Program-made: the position numbers and the translations under genes
Assembly: GCA_021107695.1 (NCBI GenBank)
Contig: JAIOSI010000221.1
Location: 1 to 17,098, forward strand
Direction of reading: 5' to 3'
DNA from: a bacterium
Lineage (GTDB): Bacteria > RBG-13-66-14
DNA length: 17,098 bases
Part shown: positions 1 through 6,913 of the stretch, in pieces
Numbering within the stretch: the stretch's first letter is position 1
How the letters are laid out: every line of letters starts with the position of its first letter
The notes under the pieces: generated by a model
Database searches by the model: none
The model's input: the letters and a program-made list of their open reading frames with translations, nothing else
Told to the model about the DNA's origin: nothing

Positions 1-1
1 C

Positions 2-1042
2 AGCATCTTTCGACGCTTTGGTGATGCCGCCAATGAGGCTCCCCTGCTCATTACTCTGGGGATTGCCAATCGTAATCTGGGGCGACTGGATGAAGCAGAA
101 CAGGCCTATCTCCGAGCAATTGAATTCGCCAAAGAACGAGAGCTCAGGGAGGTCATGGCCAACGCCACTAACAACCTCGGTACCCTGTACTCACGGCGTG
201 GCAATCTGGACGTTGCTCAGAAAAGTTACCAGAGTGCCTTTGAGATGTATCAAAGACAGGGCAGTACCATCAACGCCGGGCAGGCGTACAGCAATATCGC
301 CGGGATACTCACCCGTCGGGGAGAGTATGCCAGGGCTGAAGAGATATGCAGGGAGGTACTGACCAGCTTTCGCAAGATCGAACATCGTTCTGGTATTGGA
401 ATAATGCTCTTCGATCTGGGAATAATTCAGTTTCTCAGGGGAAGAGTTGAAAATGGACAAACAAACTGTAATCAGGGAATTGAGATAGCGATGCAACTTG
501 GCGAGCATCGTCGGGTTCATCATCGGCTTCACGAGGTAGCATGGTTCCTGACCATTAGCAGAGAACAGAATGCGGCCACTCGCTATTTCGCACGAGCTAA
601 AGAATATCTACCTAAAAAGGCAGAGGTTGAAAATCTCCAGCGTATCCTCGCTGTACGAGCCTGGCACCAGTTTGATCTGGGGAATATCGAAAAAGCATTC
701 AAGCTGACCGAGCAGGCATTGCGGCAGTCAACGGAGTCGGGGAAAACCCTCAGTACACTCTTTGTACTGCTAATCCACGGGCGGCTATTAGTGGAAACAG
801 GGGAGCTGGAGAAAGCTGGCGAAGAACTGCTGAAAACTCGTCAGGGATACGTTGAATTGCGGATGCCCTTCTACGAAGCTCTCACCTGCCGTGCCCTGGC
901 AGACTACTATCACAAGCAGGGGCAACCGGACAAACGGGATGCTGTGCTGAAAGAAGGACTGGCACTTGCCCGGAAAATCGGTGCGATGCGGTTGATTCCG
1001 TGGTTTGAAGAGATGTTGGACAACTTCGCCTACAATTGCTAG
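2..1042 (+). CDS. TPR-repeat protein, C-terminal part (5' end outside window)
   Basis: The reading frame is open from the left edge to the TAG at 1040-1042 (about 346 residues). The ATG at 155 is internal, because recognisable TPR sequence (LGRLDEAEQAYLRAIEFAKE) lies upstream of it in the same frame. I see roughly seven to eight tetratricopeptide-like repeats with a period near 40 residues, typified by N-LG-LYSRRGNLDVAQKSYQ and IAGILTRRGEYARAEEICRE. TPR superhelices are protein-interaction scaffolds. The 40-residue period recalls the C-terminal TPR regions of large bacterial kinases, cyclases and MalT/SARP-type regulators, but any catalytic or DNA-binding part would lie outside the window. 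No signal peptide or membrane segment is visible here. The TPR assignment is firm; the biological role is unknown. Confidence 0.85.
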   Translation, partial: SIFRRFGDAANEAPLLITLGIANRNLGRLDEAEQAYLRAIEFAKERELREVMANATNNLGTLYSRRGNLDVAQKSYQSAFEMYQRQGSTINAGQAYSNIAGILTRRGEYARAEEICREVLTSFRKIEHRSGIGIMLFDLGIIQFLRGRVENGQTNCNQGIEIAMQLGEHRRVHHRLHEVAWFLTISREQNAATRYFARAKEYLPKKAEVENLQRILAVRAWHQFDLGNIEKAFKLTEQALRQSTESGKTLSTLFVLLIHGRLLVETGELEKAGEELLKTRQGYVELRMPFYEALTCRALADYYHKQGQPDKRDAVLKEGLALARKIGAMRLIPWFEEMLDNFAYNC

Positions 1043-1060
1043 AGCGATCTTCGTAAGTAG

Positions 1061-1093
1061 TTAAGATATTTCTTAAATAAGTGTCTATTTTTT
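1061..1093 (+). terminator. weak AT-rich hairpin plus T-run after the TPR gene
   Basis: TTAAGA (1061-1066) and TCTTAA (1071-1076) form a perfect 6-bp stem with a 4-base loop, 18 bases after the TPR stop codon. A run of six T follows at 1088-1093, about 11 bases from the stem. The stem is AT-rich and the T-run is displaced, so this is at best a weak intrinsic terminator. Confidence 0.3.
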
Positions 1094-1170
1094 GTTTGCC
1101 TGGATTAATGAGTCCTAGGGTATCTACGGAGTGAGGGAACGCCATAAATTCCGTAACGGGTTAAAACAGC

Positions 1171-1198
1171 TTGCGTTAACACTATCGGGTTATATAAT
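1171..1198 (+). promoter_or_regulatory. sigma70-like promoter upstream of the DUF362 gene
   Basis: A perfect TATAAT -10 hexamer lies at 1193-1198. A TTGCGT -35-like hexamer lies at 1171-1176, leaving a 16-base spacer. Transcription would start near 1205, giving a leader of about 135 bases with two hairpins before the DUF362 start at 1342. The -10 is convincing; the -35 matches the consensus only in TTG. Confidence 0.5.
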
Positions 1199-1221
1199 TA
1201 TCATAAATCTTAATGTTGTAA

Positions 1222-1243
1222 GGGTCGACCAACCGGTCGACCC
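1222..1243. repeat. perfect GC-rich inverted repeat (9-bp stem)
   Basis: GGGTCGACC (1222-1230) and GGTCGACCC (1235-1243) form a perfect stem around AACC. The element contrasts with the AT-rich leader around it and has no T-run, so it does not look like a terminator. It could be a dispersed palindromic repeat, an operator, or an RNA hairpin near the 5' end of the DUF362 transcript. Confidence 0.6.
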
Positions 1244-1276
1244 GCAAATTTATCATAGGTTGTGGATCACTCGTTA

Positions 1277-1319
1277 CTGTTGGCACGACAAGCAGCACTG
1301 TGCTAACCTTGTCTAACAG
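1277..1319 (+). promoter_or_regulatory. interrupted hairpin in the leader of the DUF362 gene
   Basis: Nested complementary arms flank one another: CTGTT (1277-1281) with AACAG (1315-1319), GACAAG (1287-1292) with CTTGTC (1308-1313), and an inner AGCAC/GTGCT pair around 1299. The structure ends about 12 bases before the ribosome binding site of the DUF362 gene and could modulate translation. No known riboswitch class is recognised. Confidence 0.3.
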
Positions 1320-1341
1320 TCAAAATATCAGTGGAGGAACG

Positions 1342-2454
1342 ATGAGTCGCTCGAAGGTTGCCGTTGTGAAGACCCGTCCGGAGTCCGTTCTTGAAGACAC
1401 CGCCCGTGCCATGAAGCTCGCCGACTTTGAAGAGCATCTGCCGCCGGGCAAGACTACTATCCTTAAAGACAACATCTCCTGGCACCTCCCCATGCCCTCG
1501 GCAAACACCACACCCTGGCAACTGGAGGGAATCGTCCGGGCGATGCGGGCAAGCGAGGGACGGGAAGACCTCGTCGCCGTGGAGAACAAGACCGTGGTTA
1601 CCAAAGCGGAGAAAGGCGATGTTTACAACAAGTACCGCCCGCTCTACGAGCAGTACGATATTCCGCTGCTGTTTAACTTTCGCGGCGATCACATGACCTG
1701 GCGACCTTACAAACCAAAGGCGGAGATGTTGGTTCTGGACCACATCTTCCCCGAAGGCATCCAGCTGCCCGACTACTTCCACGGCAAGAACATCATTCAC
1801 CTGCCTACGGTAAAGTGCCACATCTACACCACGACCACCGGGGCAATGAAGAACGCCTTCGGCGGTCTGCTGGCGACGAAGCGGCACTACACCCACTCCT
1901 GGATTCATAAGACCCTGGTTGACCTCCTTGCCATTCAAAAGGAGATTCACCCCGGTCTCTTCGCCGTGATGGACGGAACCAGTGTCGGTAACGGTCCCGG
2001 TCCACGCACCCTGATTCCGGTGCAGAAAGATATGATGCTCGCCTCCGGCGATCAGGTGGCGATTGATGCCGTGGCGGCAAAGATGATGGGCTTCGAGCCG
2101 ATGAGCATCGAGTATATCCGTATTGCCCATGAGCGCGGACTCGGCGTGGGGCGGATTGAGGAGATCGAGATCGTCGGGGATATTGATATAGACAAGGAGA
2201 GCTGGGGCTTTAGTGTTGGCAACAACATGGCAAGCTCGGCGGGTAACTTCATCTGGTTCGGTCCGTTGCGGGGTATCCAGAAGCTCTTCTTCCATACGCC
2301 TTTAGTGGCTGTCTTCGTTGCCGCCAGCGACTTCTACCACGACAAGTTCTGGTGGCCGCGCAAGGGCGAGAAGGTCTATCGCAACTGGCTCGACGAGTCT
2401 CCCTGGGGTCGGCTCTTCGAGACCTACGAAGCAAGGTTCGAGCGCGAGAAGTAG
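1342..2454 (+). CDS. DUF362 family protein
   Basis: This is a 370-residue protein of the DUF362 family (PF04015), whose biochemical role is not established. The ATG at 1342 is chosen because GGAGG (about 1333-1337) lies a few bases upstream; an earlier in-frame start at 1300 has no such site. Family hallmarks are the KNAFGGLLATKRHYTHS block near residues 169-185, the VMDGT-x-GNGPGPRT segment near 209-220, and the DQVAIDAVAAKMMG segment near 236-249. Many relatives carry a C-terminal ferredoxin-like 2[4Fe-4S] domain. This one does not: there is no CxxCxxC motif and the last 100 residues are rich in aromatic and basic residues. No signal peptide is seen. The gene stands alone, with its own promoter and a following hairpin. 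Confidence 0.85.
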   Translation: MSRSKVAVVKTRPESVLEDTARAMKLADFEEHLPPGKTTILKDNISWHLPMPSANTTPWQLEGIVRAMRASEGREDLVAVENKTVVTKAEKGDVYNKYRPLYEQYDIPLLFNFRGDHMTWRPYKPKAEMLVLDHIFPEGIQLPDYFHGKNIIHLPTVKCHIYTTTTGAMKNAFGGLLATKRHYTHSWIHKTLVDLLAIQKEIHPGLFAVMDGTSVGNGPGPRTLIPVQKDMMLASGDQVAIDAVAAKMMGFEPMSIEYIRIAHERGLGVGRIEEIEIVGDIDIDKESWGFSVGNNMASSAGNFIWFGPLRGIQKLFFHTPLVAVFVAASDFYHDKFWWPRKGEKVYRNWLDESPWGRLFETYEARFEREK

Positions 2455-2480
2455 CTTTGCGGGACGAAAACACCGAAATT

Positions 2481-2508
2481 GTGCTACGATATTCTAAAAT
2501 CGTAGCAC
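2481..2508 (+). terminator. hairpin after the DUF362 gene, possible terminator
   Basis: GTGCTACGAT (2481-2490) and ATCGTAGCAC (2499-2508) form a perfect 10-bp stem with an 8-base loop, 26 bases after the stop codon. The following GATTATTATAG is T-rich but not a true T-run. The position suggests a terminator for the DUF362 gene; a protein-binding palindrome is an alternative. Confidence 0.5.
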
Positions 2509-2564
2509 GATTATTATAGACGGATCGCGCTTCAACCCTGTAGCATTGCTCTATCCTGATGAGT

Positions 2565-2570
2565 TATACT
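2565..2570 (+). promoter_or_regulatory. possible -10 element before the lipoprotein pair
   Basis: TATACT lies about 40 bases upstream of the first lipoprotein start and matches TATAAT at five of six positions. I find no good -35 hexamer at 16-18 bases, so this is a tentative call. Confidence 0.25.
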
Positions 2571-2610
2571 TTTCGCTCTCAGTCTTGTTGAAATTACCCC
2601 GGAGATTTTG

Positions 2611-3201
2611 ATGAAGCATTCGCTAAAAAATACTGTTTACCTTCTGTTAATCGTTGGATTGCTGCTTACTGGTTGTGAGCTGTTCAGCGGAACCGCCACT
2701 CCCAATGACAACAGCGATACCGGCTACACCTGGGCAAAGGCAAAGGCACTGGAGGCGATTGAGAGCGAATATCCGGGGTATGAGCTGCACTTCAGCGGAT
2801 TTGAAACACAGCGGGTAGACTTCTCTGGTCACCTTGATGAGGCGTTGCAAGCTCCCTATTGGGTGTTCTATTTGGATGACGAGGAGTTTTCCCGGTACGA
2901 AGTTTACGTGTTTCAATATCATACAGCGGTTATCTATCGTGAGTATGACTATCCCGATGACCATCTTCGGAGTGATTATACCAATGCCGACCTGCGACGC
3001 TGGCTGGGAATAGCCCGTAATGCTTACAGAATTGTTTCTGGAAGAAGGGATGATGTTAGTTATAAGGTTCGCTGTCATGCGGGCTATCAGGCTGATGGCG
3101 TGAGCATTACACTGTACAATGACAATTATGATGATGTGTGCTACGTCAGACTGGATCCGATAACAGGTGAGGTAGAGGAAATTGATTTTACACGTTATTA
3201 A
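2611..3201 (+). CDS. predicted lipoprotein, paralogue 1 of a tandem pair
   Basis: This is a 196-residue exported protein of unknown function. The ATG at 2611 is preferred over an adjacent TTG because GGAG (2601-2604) sits six bases upstream. The N-terminus has a short basic region, a hydrophobic core and a lipobox LLTGC, with lipid attachment expected at Cys22. The mature part is acidic and rich in Tyr and Asp. Its C-terminal half ends with an RRDDVSYKVRCH segment, then LYNDNYDDVCYVRLDPITGE, which aligns with the next gene. The repeated aromatic beta-strand-like pattern and the LDPITGEVEEID ending recall PepSY-like domains, but I cannot confirm this. Two Cys in the mature domain are shared in position with the paralogue and could form a disulfide. 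It is probably co-transcribed with the next gene. Confidence 0.8.
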   Translation: MKHSLKNTVYLLLIVGLLLTGCELFSGTATPNDNSDTGYTWAKAKALEAIESEYPGYELHFSGFETQRVDFSGHLDEALQAPYWVFYLDDEEFSRYEVYVFQYHTAVIYREYDYPDDHLRSDYTNADLRRWLGIARNAYRIVSGRRDDVSYKVRCHAGYQADGVSITLYNDNYDDVCYVRLDPITGEVEEIDFTRY

Positions 3202-3266
3202 TAGCAGCCTCTTGGTCAGATGAAAGTACAGATTCCAAGTTTATGTAAAAATCATGGAGAGTGAAT

Positions 3267-3839
3267 ATGCGAAGAGTTTTAATCATTGCTGTTATTGGCA
3301 CGGCTCTTCTGCTGACCAGTTGCGTAAGCATGATCGGTGTAGAGCAGCGTACCACCGGCGACTGGGACTGGACTTTAGAGTTTGCTTATCAGGTGCTGGA
3401 GGATTCTGGCTACGGCACGGACTATTATGTTTCTGATTTCTATGTGGAGAATCTGGACAGAGAGGGCTTCTTCGATCCTGAGATGCTCTTTCCGGTCTGG
3501 ACGATTTATTTTGAAAACGGGGGGCTTGAGTACCTTCGAATGCGTATTCATCCTGATGGGGATTTCTTTCTTGAGGAACGCAGCTATGATAATCGACCCG
3601 AAGGTCCCCTTGATTCCGCTTACACCTCCCGGGAGATCCGCTCCTGGATCACCACCGCTTCTTATATTTATCATCAGCTGTTTGGTAAGTTCGACGATAT
3701 TAGCTACGGGGTTTCGTGTTATACAATGCTGTATCAAGACATGGCATTCGTTTATCTAAAAAACGACGATTATGAACGGCTTTGTACCGTTACTCTGGAT
3801 GCGAAGGCTGGCACGGTCCTTGATATTGGGATGCCTTAG
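3267..3839 (+). CDS. predicted lipoprotein, paralogue 2 of a tandem pair
   Basis: This is a 190-residue exported protein of unknown function. The ATG at 3267 is chosen because GGAGA (3256-3260) sits at normal spacing; a GTG at 3261 is too close. The signal peptide ends in the lipobox LLTSC, with Cys19 as the lipidated residue. It is homologous to the preceding gene: P-W-x-x-Y-hydrophobic in the middle, then YTSREIRSWITTAS against YTNADLRRWLGIAR, FDDISYGVSCY against RDDVSYKVRCH, and a shared NDDYERLC / NDNYDDVC segment before a final LDA-KAGTVLDIG against LDPITGEVEEID. The gap to the upstream gene is 65 bases and the gene is followed by a strong terminator, so the pair likely forms one transcription unit. 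Confidence 0.8.
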   Translation: MRRVLIIAVIGTALLLTSCVSMIGVEQRTTGDWDWTLEFAYQVLEDSGYGTDYYVSDFYVENLDREGFFDPEMLFPVWTIYFENGGLEYLRMRIHPDGDFFLEERSYDNRPEGPLDSAYTSREIRSWITTASYIYHQLFGKFDDISYGVSCYTMLYQDMAFVYLKNDDYERLCTVTLDAKAGTVLDIGMP

Positions 3840-3858
3840 CTGTGGAATCGATTACTAA

Positions 3859-3880
3859 AAAGCCCCCGGTTGGGGGCTTT
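3859..3880. terminator. bidirectional intrinsic terminator between convergent genes
   Basis: AAAGCCCCC (3859-3867) and GGGGGCTTT (3872-3880) form a perfect 9-bp stem with a GGTT loop. On the plus strand it is followed by TCTCTTA; on the minus strand the stem ends in a run of five T. It lies 19 bases after the second lipoprotein and 43 bases beyond the 3' end of the convergent third lipoprotein gene, so it can serve both. Confidence 0.9.
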
Positions 3881-3923
3881 CTCTTAGAGTATTCGTACCG
3901 GCAGAGCTGGTTGAGCTTATCGT

Positions 3924-4568
3924 CTAGTACGCGCTGTACTTGATCTCGTAGATCATCCACTCGCCGCCGACATCCTTCAGATCGACAAAGATGTTGACCT
4001 TGCGGGAGCCGAGGAAGGAGGAGACCTTGGCACTGAGGGTAACCCGCGCCAGACCATCGTCGGCGACATGGCGATAGCGGGTCGCGCTCCAGCCACTCCA
4101 GTTGCCGCTCTTCATCTCGTTCCACTGGTCATCGATGTCCCGGCTTGCCGGGGAGCCAGAGGCAACCAGACCCCGGGCGGCGGATTCGTTATCGGCCTTG
4201 AAGTATTTGACAAAATCATCGACGACGGCGGAGGAGTCTTCGCCAGCCAGACCGTCGTAATGATCGTCGCTTTCGCCACCACCACCGCCGGAGTAGCCGC
4301 CGCCACCCTCGGTGAAGCCGTCGAACTCTTCTTCCGTGCCACCGCCGGAGCTTCCCCCGGAACCGCCGCTGCCGCCAGCGTTCTGCCCGGCGATAAAGCC
4401 ATCGGTGTAGCCTTCGTTATAGCCTTCTTTGTAGCCGTTGGTGAAGCCCTCGTCATAGCTGCCGCTTGACGGAGCCGCCTCGGTCGCGCTCTCGAAGCAG
4501 GCGGGCAGGAACAGGGTCAGCATCAGCAAAATGCCCAGAACCATGAGACCGTTGCTGGTTTTTTTCAT
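3924..4568 (-). CDS. predicted lipoprotein with GxxxG array, glycine-rich linker and C-terminal globular domain
   Basis: This is a 214-residue lipoprotein of unknown function. Two start codons lie six bases apart. The AGGAG site directly abuts the ATG at 4574 but is six bases from the ATG at 4568, so 4568 is the better start. A signal peptide ends in lipobox LPAC (Cys24). Residues 41-65 form a regular four-residue repeat in which Gly recurs at every fourth position (G41, 45, 49, 53, 57, 61, 65), mostly as GY-x-[ED]. This is the pattern of GxxxG helix-packing segments such as that of FliH. Residues 65-98 are a Gly/Ser-rich linker. Residues 115-214 look like a compact alpha+beta domain, possibly NTF2-like, with a helix followed by strands (ARVTLSAKV, VNIFVDLKDV, EWMIYEIKY). 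It has its own promoter and a shared terminator. Confidence 0.8.
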   Translation of the reverse strand: MKKTSNGLMVLGILLMLTLFLPACFESATEAAPSSGSYDEGFTNGYKEGYNEGYTDGFIAGQNAGGSGGSGGSSGGGTEEEFDGFTEGGGGYSGGGGGESDDHYDGLAGEDSSAVVDDFVKYFKADNESAARGLVASGSPASRDIDDQWNEMKSGNWSGWSATRYRHVADDGLARVTLSAKVSSFLGSRKVNIFVDLKDVGGEWMIYEIKYSAY

Positions 4569-4635
4569 CTTCATCTCCTGAGTTGATGTTAACAGTCATC
4601 GCATGCGTAGTTCACAGAAGCCACGAACCGTCCTT

Positions 4636-4664
4636 ATTCTATTATCCTGCGGCTGGATTGTCCA
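4636..4664 (-). promoter_or_regulatory. sigma70-like promoter of the GxxxG lipoprotein gene
   Basis: Reading the minus strand, TGGACA (4659-4664) is followed after exactly 17 bases by TAGAAT (4636-4641). Each hexamer matches its consensus at five of six positions. The start site would be near 4629, about 60 bases before the ATG at 4568. Confidence 0.6.
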
Positions 4665-4687
4665 GCGGAGTAACATCAATTGAGATG

Positions 4688-4721
4688 GGAAAAGAAAAAG
4701 CGGAGTCTCTCGACCCCGCTT
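4688..4721 (-). terminator. intrinsic terminator of the hyd operon
   Basis: On the minus strand, AAGCGGGGTC and GACTCCGCTT (4698-4721) pair as a 10-bp stem with one G-U wobble around a GAGA tetraloop. A T-rich tail TTTCTTTTC follows. It starts 29 bases after the hydA stop codon and ends the hydBGDA operon. Confidence 0.85.
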
Positions 4722-4750
4722 GGTTTACGACTTACTTTACTAGCCTGTTT

Positions 4751-6052
4751 CTACTGCTTGTCCAGGTTGATAACATGGACGGAGCAGGAGATGCAGGGGT
4801 CGTAGGCGCGGACGATGATCTCGGAGTGGAAGTGGATGTCTTCGTCGCTGAAGCCCGGATTGTTATCCACCATTTCCCGAATGTCTTTCTCCATGTTGCC
4901 ATAGTTCTGACAGGTCGGGGTGATGATGTCGGCACCAACGCAGTTGCCGTCGGCATCGTACTCGTAGGAGTGGTAGAGGGTTCCGCGCGGAGCTTCGATA
5001 CCGGCGGTACCTTTACCAGCCTTCGGCTTGACAACGGGATCCTTCGGACTGCCGTCGTACTCGGCAAGGACAGCGTCGATTACGTCGATGGAATCGGCGA
5101 TGGCATCCACCAGCTCCACCACCTGAGCAACGGAGTTGAAGAGCGAGTTGTGGATCGGCGGCTTGTAGCCGATGTCCGCAGCGACCGCCTTGGCGGTCGG
5201 GTGGAGCTTGTCGAAGAAGAGGTGGACCCGGGCAATGGCACCGACCATGAACGGTTTGTCTTTCCACGCCGAGTACTTGGCGTGGCAGTACGGCACCACG
5301 TACTCGTTGGTAACGTTCAGGTAGTCGTGAACATCCACCACGGTACCGTCGCTAACGGCGATTTTATCGCCCATGTAACCGAACTTGTCGCCGTAAGGAA
5401 CCAGACCGACGTAGGTGTTTTCTGACTTGAGGTAAGCCGGGATGCCCAGTCCCTTGACAATGGGAACCGTCGCGGCGGCGTTCTCGAGGGTTTTCTCCAG
5501 ACGATCACGCAGGAACTTCAGCTCGTCTTTCTTCGGAATCCGTCCGAAGCCGCCGAGCTTGGTGTTGCAAGCATGGATCTCTCGTCCACCGACGATGTCC
5601 TGAATCTCGTTACCACACTTCTTGATGTCCAGGGCAATCTTCGCCACGTCGGGCAGGTCCTGCGCCATGTGGAGAGCGGAATGGTAGCGCGGCTCCATCA
5701 GGTCGGGCAGTGCCAGCAGATAGACGTGGAGGGCGTGAGACTCGATGTTTCCACCGGCAACGTAGAGCCGCCGGAGGAGGTTGGTCTGGTCGGAACACTT
5801 GACCCCGAAGGCATCCTCGGTAGCCTGGTTGGAAACGATGTTATGCACCGCCGAACAGATCGCACAGATGCGACAGGCAATGCTGGCGGTCTGATCGTAG
5901 GGGACTCTCTTGAGGAAATGCTCGAAGTAACGCATCGCCTCGTAGATGTCCATCTGTACCTTGTCAACCTTGCCGTCTTTTAGCTCGACGGTTACTCCAC
6001 CATGTCCCTCGACGCGGCAGAGATGGTCAACGGTGATCTTTCGATTTGCCAT
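4751..6052 (-). CDS. hydA: group 3b [NiFe] hydrogenase large (alpha) subunit
   Basis: This is the catalytic subunit of the soluble NAD(P)-linked hydrogenase (sulfhydrogenase) and holds the NiFe(CN)2CO site. The 433-residue protein starts at the ATG at 6052, with GGAG six bases upstream. The N-terminal RVEGHG motif (residues 13-18) precedes the nickel ligand motif RICAIC (61-66; Cys63, Cys66). The second ligand pair is in DPCISCSVH at the C-terminus (Cys420, Cys423, His426). Only seven residues follow His426, consistent with the short tails that group 3b enzymes lose during endopeptidase maturation. Ala at the position often held by Gly in the first motif is in keeping with this group. It is the last gene of the operon, 16 bases after hydD, and is followed by a terminator. 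No maturation protease or hyp genes are in the window. Confidence 0.95.
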   Translation of the reverse strand: MANRKITVDHLCRVEGHGGVTVELKDGKVDKVQMDIYEAMRYFEHFLKRVPYDQTASIACRICAICSAVHNIVSNQATEDAFGVKCSDQTNLLRRLYVAGGNIESHALHVYLLALPDLMEPRYHSALHMAQDLPDVAKIALDIKKCGNEIQDIVGGREIHACNTKLGGFGRIPKKDELKFLRDRLEKTLENAAATVPIVKGLGIPAYLKSENTYVGLVPYGDKFGYMGDKIAVSDGTVVDVHDYLNVTNEYVVPYCHAKYSAWKDKPFMVGAIARVHLFFDKLHPTAKAVAADIGYKPPIHNSLFNSVAQVVELVDAIADSIDVIDAVLAEYDGSPKDPVVKPKAGKGTAGIEAPRGTLYHSYEYDADGNCVGADIITPTCQNYGNMEKDIREMVDNNPGFSDEDIHFHSEIIVRAYDPCISCSVHVINLDKQ

Positions 6053-6068
6053 GTTTATCTCCGGCTGC

Positions 6069-6860
6069 TTAAGGAATATCGGTTTTGACCAGCTTGCGCG
6101 CGCCCAGATCTTCCGCCGAAATCGTTCCAGCAAAGGTACTCATCTGCTGGGCGATGTACTCTTTTGTGTAGCCCTTCTCCAGCATGATCTCGACCTCGGA
6201 GGCGTAGTTCGCCTCGAAGACCGGACCACGACAACCCTCGCAGGGGATGTTGTTGCTCGGACAGCGGGCACCACAACCGGCCTTGGTAACCGGACCGAGG
6301 CAGAACTTGTCCTGCTCGATCAGCAGGCATTCGTTCTCTTTGAACTTGCACTCGGTGCAGAGGGCGTAGGTCGGCAGCAGCGGCAGGTTGCCGTTGAGCA
6401 ACGAAGCCACCGCCTGAATGAACTGGGGACGCTCGATGGGACAGCCGACGATCTGGAAGTCCACCTTAACAACATCCTTCAGCGGCATCGGGTTGAAGCA
6501 GTCGTAGAAGGGATTGTCTTTCATCGTGTCGCCATAAACATCCTTCTTGGCGACCTCGCGGGGGACGTCGTTGATCATCGCCTCGACTCCGCCCCAGGAG
6601 GCGCAGGTTCCGATAGCGACCAGCAGTCCGGCGCGTTCCCGGATGTCGAGCAGTTGCTTCTTCTGTTTCTCGTTACTCACAGCTCCCTCGACGAAGGCAA
6701 TGTCGATTTCACATTCCACGTTGCCCGTCTGAGCCATGATAAAGCTCTTGATGTCCACGGCGGCGGCAATGTCGAGCAGCTCATCTTCACAGTTGATGAT
6801 GTTGAGCTGACACCCGGCACAACCGGTCAGGCCGTAAACCCCAATCGATGGCTTGGCCAT
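6069..6860 (-). CDS. hydD: group 3b [NiFe] hydrogenase small (delta) subunit
   Basis: This is the electron-transfer small subunit that passes electrons from the NiFe site to the diaphorase half. The 263-residue protein starts at the ATG at 6860 with AGGAG upstream. The proximal [4Fe-4S] cluster ligands are C14 and C17 (GLTGCAGCQL), C86 (GTCASWGG) and C140 (VGCPIERPQF). Eight more Cys (168, 171, 178, 187, 196, 200, 207, 210), including the CGARCPSNNIPCEGC block, suffice for two further clusters. There is no Tat signal peptide, which fits a cytoplasmic group 3 enzyme. The order hydB-hydG-hydD-hydA matches the sulfhydrogenase operon known from Pyrococcus furiosus. The gap to hydG is 53 bases. 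Confidence 0.94.
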   Translation of the reverse strand: MAKPSIGVYGLTGCAGCQLNIINCEDELLDIAAAVDIKSFIMAQTGNVECEIDIAFVEGAVSNEKQKKQLLDIRERAGLLVAIGTCASWGGVEAMINDVPREVAKKDVYGDTMKDNPFYDCFNPMPLKDVVKVDFQIVGCPIERPQFIQAVASLLNGNLPLLPTYALCTECKFKENECLLIEQDKFCLGPVTKAGCGARCPSNNIPCEGCRGPVFEANYASEVEIMLEKGYTKEYIAQQMSTFAGTISAEDLGARKLVKTDIP

Positions 6861-6913
6861 GTTTTGCTCTCCTATGTGTTTGTCGCGAACGACTTAGTCG
6901 TTCAGCCGGGTTT

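Noticed and set aside
1303..2295. Long open frame antisense to the DUF362 gene
   Set aside because: It lacks a ribosome binding site and recognisable domains. The opposite strand encodes a clear DUF362 protein, so this is a codon-bias shadow.
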